Assembly: GCF_014218725.1 (NCBI RefSeq)
Contig: NZ_JABBJE010000007.1
Location: 62,001-126,000 of the forward strand
DNA: 64,000 bases
Direction of reading: 5' to 3'
From: Brevundimonas huaxiensis
GTDB taxonomy: Bacteria; Pseudomonadota; Alphaproteobacteria; Caulobacterales; Caulobacteraceae
The first letter of the stretch is position 1. Every line of letters begins with the position of its first letter. The notes below the pieces were generated by a model, which searched no databases, was not told the origin of the DNA, and saw nothing but the letters and a program-made list of their open reading frames with translations. The position numbers and the translations under genes are program-made. This document shows, in pieces, positions 59,437 to 64,000 of this stretch.

Positions 59437-60204
59437 TTACGCAGCGGCAACATCGATGCCCAGATTACGCAGTTCTGCGATCAAATCATGCGCCGCCGCA
59501 TCGACCTGATCGGCATCGCGGCCACGAATGACCAGCTGGGTTCCGATCTCGCCGATGCTGCCATGGCCAAACGGATAGCTGCCGAAGGACAGCTCCCGAC
59601 GCTGATTGGCCGCCGCCCGCAGCACATCGGCCACCGCCCCCTCGCCTACCCCGCTGACCTTCAGGGTCTGGACATGAACGATGGCGCCGGTGCGCAGGCG
59701 CGGGGCCACATCCTCCAGCATGGCCTGCATGATCTTGGGCACGCCGGCCATGACGAAGACATTGCCGATCTGGAAGCCGGGCGCGTCGGTGACCGGATTG
59801 GCGATCAGAACGCTGTCTTCCGGGATGCGCGCCATGCGACGGCGCGCGGCGTTGAACTCGTCGCCATAGCGGCGCGACAGAATGGCCAGCGCCTCGGGAT
59901 GTTCAGGCAGGGCCACGCCGAAGGCGGCCGCCACGGCGTCGGCGGTGATGTCGTCATGGGTCGGACCGATGCCGCCGGTGGTGAAGACATAGTCCCAGCG
60001 TGAGCGCAGCGCGTCCAACGCCTCGACGATCCGGCCGTGATCGTCGCTGACGACCCGCGCCTCCATCAGATCGATCCCCAACGCCGCCAGAAACCGGGCG
60101 ATAGTGTTGGTGTTCGCATCCTGGGTCCGGCCCGACAGGATTTCGTCGCCGATCACCAGGACGGCGGCGGTCGGCGCAGAGGCGATTGGTGCGGCGTCGG
60201 TCAT
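59437..60204 (-). CDS. CinA-like competence/damage-inducible protein A
   Basis: A 255-aa protein with the molybdopterin-binding (MoaB/Mog-like) domain of the CinA family: VLVIGDEILSGRTQDANTNTIARFLAALGIDL, VFTTGGIGPTHDDITADAVAAAFG and FVMAGVPKIMQAML. The C-terminal nicotinamide deamidase domain of full CinA is absent, so it belongs to the short COG1058 type, some members of which hydrolyse ADP-ribose. The substrate here is unknown. It diverges from map with a 98-base gap. Confidence 0.9.
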   Translation of the reverse strand: MTDAAPIASAPTAAVLVIGDEILSGRTQDANTNTIARFLAALGIDLMEARVVSDDHGRIVEALDALRSRWDYVFTTGGIGPTHDDITADAVAAAFGVALPEHPEALAILSRRYGDEFNAARRRMARIPEDSVLIANPVTDAPGFQIGNVFVMAGVPKIMQAMLEDVAPRLRTGAIVHVQTLKVSGVGEGAVADVLRAAANQRRELSFGSYPFGHGSIGEIGTQLVIRGRDADQVDAAAHDLIAELRNLGIDVAAA

Positions 60205-60302
60205 ACGGGAATCCGGGGGCAGGCTTGAGGTTTCATGCTATAACGCCCATCTGCGGCGAACGGATTGCGCCGTATCCCGCCTTTTGCAGACCGATCGCCC
60301 CC

Positions 60303-61121
60303 ATGTACGAAACGCCCGAACTCGAAACCGACGTCCTGGTCCGCTCCAGCGCCATCCGCATCCATGAGGCGGAAGACTTCGAGGGCATGCGCAAGGCCGG
60401 ACGTCTGGTCGCCGAGGCGCTGGACATGATCGCGGCGCATGTGAAGCCGGGCGTCCTGACCAGCACGATCGACGATCTGGTGCGCGAGTTCACCCTGGAC
60501 AACGGCGGCCTGCCCGCCTGCCTGGGCTACAAGGGTTACGAGAAGACCGTCTGCACCTCGATCAACCACGTCGTCTGCCACGGCATTCCCGGCGACCGGG
60601 TGCTGAAGGACGGCGACATCGTCAACATCGACCACACCGTGATCGTGGACGGCTGGCACGGCGATTCCAGCCGCATGTATGCGGTGGGCGAGATCAATGC
60701 GCGGGCCAGAAAGCTGATCGACGTGACCTATCAGTCGCTGGATCTGGGCCTGGAGCAGGTCAAGCCGGGCAATACGTTCGGCGACATCGGCTATGCGATC
60801 CAGAAGTTCGTCGAGGCCCAGCGCATGAGCGTGGTGCGCGACTTCTGCGGCCACGGCATCGGCCGCGTCTTCCACGACAGCCCCAATGTCCTGCACTATG
60901 GCCGTCGCGGCGAGGGCGCGGTGCTGAAACCCGGCATGTTCTTCACCGTCGAGCCGATGGTGAACCTGGGCAAGCCGCACGTGAAGGTGTTGTCCGACGG
61001 CTGGACCGCCGTGACGCGCGACAAGTCCCTGTCGGCCCAGTGCGAGCACACCATCGGGGTGACCGAAGACGGGCTGGAAATCTTTACGGCGTCTCCGGCG
61101 GGGCTGTTCCGACCGAACTGA
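60303..61121 (+). CDS. map: Methionine aminopeptidase, type I
   Basis: A 272-aa enzyme removing N-terminal Met from new proteins. Metal ligands are seen in order: Asp in VNIDHTVIVDGWHGDSSRMY (two Asp), His in CGHGIGRVFHD, Glu in FTVEPMVNLG and Glu in SAQCEHTIGVTEDGLEI. The substrate His is in SINHVVCHGIPG. A 25-residue N-terminal extension before the fold is common in alphaproteobacteria. ATG 60303 follows the -GACCGATCG leader; radC follows 52 bases on. Confidence 0.96.
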   Translation: MYETPELETDVLVRSSAIRIHEAEDFEGMRKAGRLVAEALDMIAAHVKPGVLTSTIDDLVREFTLDNGGLPACLGYKGYEKTVCTSINHVVCHGIPGDRVLKDGDIVNIDHTVIVDGWHGDSSRMYAVGEINARARKLIDVTYQSLDLGLEQVKPGNTFGDIGYAIQKFVEAQRMSVVRDFCGHGIGRVFHDSPNVLHYGRRGEGAVLKPGMFFTVEPMVNLGKPHVKVLSDGWTAVTRDKSLSAQCEHTIGVTEDGLEIFTASPAGLFRPN

Positions 61122-61173
61122 ACCCTTGATCCCCAATCGCAATACGCACAGGTTGCGTTGAGCGGGAGGGATC

Positions 61174-61911
61174 ATGCTCGACGACAAGGCGTCCGAAGTC
61201 GGGGACAAGCCCAAGCCGCGCCACAGCGGTCATCGAGACCGGCTGCGTGAGCGGGCGGCGAAAGGAGGCCTGGGCGCCCTGCCCGACTATGAGCTGCTGG
61301 AGTTGCTGCTGTTTCGCAGCGTGCCCTACAAGGACACCAAGCCGCTGGCCAAGGATCTGCTGGCGCGGTTCGGAGGGCTGGAGGGGATCGGCGCGGCAAG
61401 CCATGAGGCGATCGAGGATCAGGTGGCGCGGTCGATGGGATATGCTGTCGGCAAGGCGACGCGGGCGGTGGCGCTGGACCTTCAGTTGATCTTCGACGTG
61501 ACGCGGCGGATCGCGAAGGAGCCGACGGCCAAGCGGCCGGTGATCTCGTCCTGGACGGCGCTGCTGGCCTATGTCCGCGTCGCCTTGCAGCACGAGCCGC
61601 GCGAGCAATTCCGGGTGCTGTATCTGGACAAGAAGAACCAGCTGATCCTGGACGAGGTGCAGAACCGCGGCACGGTCGATCATGCGCCGGTCTATCCGCG
61701 CGAGGTCGTGCGGCGCGCGCTGGAGCTGTCGGCCAGCGCCCTGATCCTGGTGCACAACCATCCGTCGGGCGATCCCACCCCCAGCCGCCCCGACATCGAG
61801 ATCACGAAACAGGTTGTGCAGGCCGGCCGCGCCCTTAACGTCGAGGTTCACGACCATCTGGTCGTCGGCCGCGACGGGGTGGCCAGCTTCAAGCAACTGG
61901 GCCTGATGTGA
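61174..61911 (+). CDS. radC: RadC family JAB/MPN domain protein
   Basis: A 245-aa RadC. Helix-hairpin-helix-like N-terminal part (LPDYELLELLLFRSVPYKDTKPLAKDLLARFGGLEGI), then the JAB metalloprotease-like domain with LVHNHPSGDPTPSRPDIEIT holding the zinc ligands His-x-His and Asp. The repair role suggested historically for RadC has been disputed; the activity is unknown. It overlaps the following GNAT gene by 4 bases. Confidence 0.93.
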   Translation: MLDDKASEVGDKPKPRHSGHRDRLRERAAKGGLGALPDYELLELLLFRSVPYKDTKPLAKDLLARFGGLEGIGAASHEAIEDQVARSMGYAVGKATRAVALDLQLIFDVTRRIAKEPTAKRPVISSWTALLAYVRVALQHEPREQFRVLYLDKKNQLILDEVQNRGTVDHAPVYPREVVRRALELSASALILVHNHPSGDPTPSRPDIEITKQVVQAGRALNVEVHDHLVVGRDGVASFKQLGLM

Positions 61912-62432
61912 ACGACAGGATTCTGACGACCGAGCGGCTGGTGATGAGCCCCGTCTCGACACAGGATTTCGACGATCTGCTGACGCTGTGGTCCGATGAG
62001 GATTTCACGCGCCACATCATGGGCCGGGCGCTGGGCCGCGAGGAGGTGTGGTTCCGGCTGCTGCGCGATCTCGGCCATTGGGCGGCGACGGGCCATGGCA
62101 ACTGGACGATCCGGCTGCGGGACGACGGAACCTATCTGGGCAGCGTCGGGGTGTTCGACTATCGCCGCGAGCTGGAGCCGCCGTTCGACGCGCCGGAGCT
62201 GGGTTGGGGCGTGGCGCCGGGGTTTCAGGGGCGGGGCTATGCGGCCGAGGCGCTAACGGCGGCCCTGGACTGGACCGACCGGAGGCTGGAGGGGCGAACC
62301 GTCTGCATGATCGCGCCCGAGAACCTGGCCTCGCTGAAGCTGGCGGCGCGGGTCGGTTATCGCCCCTATGCGAGTGCGACCTACAAAGATCATCCGGTGC
62401 AGCTGTTCGAACGGCAGCGCTACGGAGCGTAG
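61908..62432 (+). CDS. GNAT family N-acetyltransferase
   Basis: A 174-aa acetyltransferase of the RimJ/RimL-like group. It begins ILTTERLVMSPVSTQDFDDLLTLW, has the acetyl-CoA loop in LGWGVAPGFQGRGYAAEALTAALDW, and ends with ENLASLKLAARVGYRPYASATYKDHPVQLFER, typical of the group. The acceptor substrate is unknown. The start GTG at 61908 overlaps the radC stop by 4 bases, so the genes are coupled. Confidence 0.9.
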   Translation: MNDRILTTERLVMSPVSTQDFDDLLTLWSDEDFTRHIMGRALGREEVWFRLLRDLGHWAATGHGNWTIRLRDDGTYLGSVGVFDYRRELEPPFDAPELGWGVAPGFQGRGYAAEALTAALDWTDRRLEGRTVCMIAPENLASLKLAARVGYRPYASATYKDHPVQLFERQRYGA

Positions 62433-62488
62433 GCCGCCATTAAGGATTACCGGGCAAACTGGCGTCCAACGAAGTGTGAGTGCCCGCC

Positions 62489-62731
62489 ATGCCCATGTCC
62501 GTGGAAACGCTGCGCCAGCATCTGGTCGACGCCTTCGCCGACGCCGAGATCGAGATCGAGGATCTGGCGGGCGACGGCGACCACTATCGCGCGCGGATCG
62601 TGTCCAGCGCCTTCGCCGGTCTGCCGCGCGTGCGTCAGCACCAGATGGTCTATGCCGCGCTGAAGGGTCAGATGGGCGGCGAACTGCACGCCCTGGCGCT
62701 GGAGACCTCCGCGCCGGCCAAGGAGGGCTGA
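62489..62731 (+). CDS. BolA family protein
   Basis: An 80-aa BolA/IbaG-type protein. The class II KH-like fold shows in VETLRQHLVDAFADAEIEIEDLAGDGDHYRARIVSSAFAGLPRVRQHQMVYAALKGQMGGELHALALET, with the conserved His in RVRQHQMVY that binds a [2Fe-2S] cluster shared with monothiol glutaredoxin. That partner is encoded 1 kb downstream (63731). The GDGDHY form marks it as the YrbA/IbaG subgroup. Start may be ATG 62489 or 62495. Confidence 0.92.
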   Translation: MPMSVETLRQHLVDAFADAEIEIEDLAGDGDHYRARIVSSAFAGLPRVRQHQMVYAALKGQMGGELHALALETSAPAKEG

Positions 62732-62736
62732 AGGCC

Positions 62737-63639
62737 ATGCGCTATCGCCCCTTCGGCGTCTCCGGCTCCGCCATCTCGAACCTGACGCTGAGTTTCGGCG
62801 CCGGCGTGCTGAAGCGCGGGCGCGAGGCCGGGCTGGACCTGCTGTATTCGGCGCTGGAAGCGGGGGTGAACAGCTATCGGCTGGAGACCGCCGACCCGGT
62901 GGCGGCCGAAGTGCTGGGCGAGGCCCTGTCGCATGTGGATCGCAAGCTGGTCTATGTCAGCCTGACGCTGGGCGCCGGCGACGGTCGCGACCAGCAGCGC
63001 GACTTCTCCGCACAAGGCATGACGGCGGCCATCGATCGGGTGCTGCACTTCTCGGGCCTGGGCTGGATCGACGTTGCGGTGCTGCACGAGCCGGGCGAGA
63101 CCGAACTGGCGCAATCGTCGCTCAGCGCGCTGAAGGCCATGCGCGCCACCGGACGGATCAAGCTTTTGGGCATCGCCGGCGGCGGCGACGTGATGGACGC
63201 CTATGTGTCGACAGGGGCGTTCGACGCCCTGCTGACGCCGTTCGACATCAACGCCGACTGGAAGATCCGAAACCGCATCCGCTCGGCGCGCGAGCAGGAC
63301 ATGGCGGTCTTCGCCTATGACTTCTACGCCGACCGGCGCGCGCGGGCGCCCGATGCGCCGATCTTCAAAAAGGGGCTGTTCGGCTTCGGCAAGGACAAGC
63401 GTCCCGTCGATACGCCCAAGAAGGACGCCTTCGGTTTCCTGTACCGCACCCAGAACTGGACGGCCGAGGCGATCTGCCTGTCCTACGTGCTGACAGACCC
63501 GTCGGTGTCCAGCGTGATCGTCACTCCGACCGACACCGATCGGCTGGCGACACTGGCCGCGGCGCCCGAGAGGGACATGCCGCCGGGCCTGGCCGCGCAG
63601 ATCGAGATGGCGCGCGTCTTGGCCAATCAGGCGGCCTGA
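62737..63639 (+). CDS. Aldo/keto reductase-like protein with altered active site
   Basis: A 300-aa protein with the AKR barrel outline: MRYRPFGVSGSAISNLTLSFGAGV at the start and the cofactor-type end FLYRTQNWTAEAICLSYVLTDPSVSSVIVTPTDTDRLATL. The catalytic tetrad is not conserved: the usual DTA-x-x-Y appears as ETADPVAAE, which lacks the Asp and Tyr, and the strand with the Lys reads RKLVYVSLTLG; only His in AVLHEPG remains. It may be inactive or have another role. It starts 5 bases after bolA, in the bolA-grx4 interval. Confidence 0.82.
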   Translation: MRYRPFGVSGSAISNLTLSFGAGVLKRGREAGLDLLYSALEAGVNSYRLETADPVAAEVLGEALSHVDRKLVYVSLTLGAGDGRDQQRDFSAQGMTAAIDRVLHFSGLGWIDVAVLHEPGETELAQSSLSALKAMRATGRIKLLGIAGGGDVMDAYVSTGAFDALLTPFDINADWKIRNRIRSAREQDMAVFAYDFYADRRARAPDAPIFKKGLFGFGKDKRPVDTPKKDAFGFLYRTQNWTAEAICLSYVLTDPSVSSVIVTPTDTDRLATLAAAPERDMPPGLAAQIEMARVLANQAA

Positions 63640-63730
63640 CCGTCCTTCCCGGCTGTGCAGAACGTCGAGGACGCCTTGACCGCGACCGTTCGGCTCCCTA
63701 GCTGACGGGCTTCACGAAAGGCCCGCATCC

Positions 63731-64000
63731 GTGACCGACACCGCCCAAGCCGCCGATCCCGTCCACGCCTTCATCGGCGAAACCGTCGCCCAGAACGACG
63801 TGGTTCTGTTCATGAAGGGCACGCCGGACCAGCCGCGCTGCGGCTTCTCCTCCCTGGCGGTGCAGATCCTGGATCATGTCGGCGCCGGCTTCGTGGGCGT
63901 GGACGTGCTGCAGGACGAAGCCCTGCGCGAAGGCATCAAGAGCTTCACCGACTGGCCCACCATTCCGCAGCTGTATGTGAAGGGCGAGTTCGTGGGCGGA
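63731..64000 (+). CDS. grxD: Monothiol glutaredoxin, Grx4 family (partial)
   Basis: The first 90 residues, cut by the right edge. The GTG start is at 63731. It reads HAFIGETVAQNDVVLFMKGTPDQPRCGFSSLAVQIL, with the CGFS active site that ligates a [2Fe-2S] cluster, and continues with the conserved TDWPTIPQLYVKGEFVGG. Grx4 proteins deliver iron-sulfur clusters and pair with BolA proteins; the bolA gene is 1 kb upstream on the same strand. Confidence 0.94.
   Translation, partial: MTDTAQAADPVHAFIGETVAQNDVVLFMKGTPDQPRCGFSSLAVQILDHVGAGFVGVDVLQDEALREGIKSFTDWPTIPQLYVKGEFVGG

Overview
The window is GC-rich, densely coded chromosomal DNA from an alphaproteobacterium, most likely a Caulobacteraceae member close to Brevundimonas. 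Pointers are the zapA / 6S-like RNA / 5-formyl-THF cyclo-ligase order, an HWE-family histidine kinase, a LexA box of the alphaproteobacterial GTTC-N7-GTTC type, a GGAAC-N16-CGTT general-stress promoter and a large TonB-dependent receptor. The genus is an inference. I see no rRNA, tRNA, CRISPR array or insertion sequence.

Layout. 1-9.1 kb: end of a glycosyltransferase; a leftward cluster (DUF4164 protein, zapA, putative 6S RNA, 5-FCL, YmdB-like phosphoesterase); then tkt, a VOC protein, purT and the pyruvate/peptide transporter pair cstA-ybdD. 9.1-19.4 kb: S41 protease, SDR, HAD hydrolase, a TonB-dependent receptor split by a one-base frameshift in a run of seven C, an RraB-like protein and carB. 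19.4-26.5 kb: a frameshifted DUF1294 gene, a dicarboxylate-type symporter, GST, greA, an ELM1-like protein, trxB and an aldo/keto reductase. 26.5-36.1 kb: signalling and envelope genes, with an HWE kinase and single-domain response regulator, a 1091-aa hybrid kinase, two SleB-type cell wall hydrolase paralogues, and a small lipoprotein behind a sigma-EcfG-type promoter. 36.1-42.2 kb: NAD synthesis operon nadA - M50 site-2 protease - nadB - nadC, divergent from ilvA. 42.2-49.9 kb: chemoreceptor, host-attachment protein, LamG protein, an alkylation repair pair (Ada-AlkA fusion lacking its catalytic core, plus ogt), and two regulator/membrane-protein modules (Xre + six-helix protein; PadR + HAAS protein), each with palindromic operator candidates. 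49.9-57.9 kb: uvrB with a LexA box on its start codon; a strikingly AT-rich, broken NACHT NTPase gene; two divergent genes sharing an N-terminal helix-turn-helix; a DEAD-box helicase. 57.9-64 kb: FadL-type porin, CinA-like protein, map, radC, GNAT, bolA, a degenerate aldo/keto reductase and the start of a monothiol glutaredoxin.

The most unusual items are the AT-rich NACHT (STAND NTPase, anti-phage type) gene at 52.3-54.2 kb, which carries one frameshift and one nonsense codon; the AlkA fusion missing its glycosylase core; the 34-bp two-fold operator in front of the Xre/membrane-protein module; and the base-composition patch inside uvrB. Three single-base indels, two of them in or beside homopolymer runs, mean that some broken genes could be sequencing errors rather than biology.
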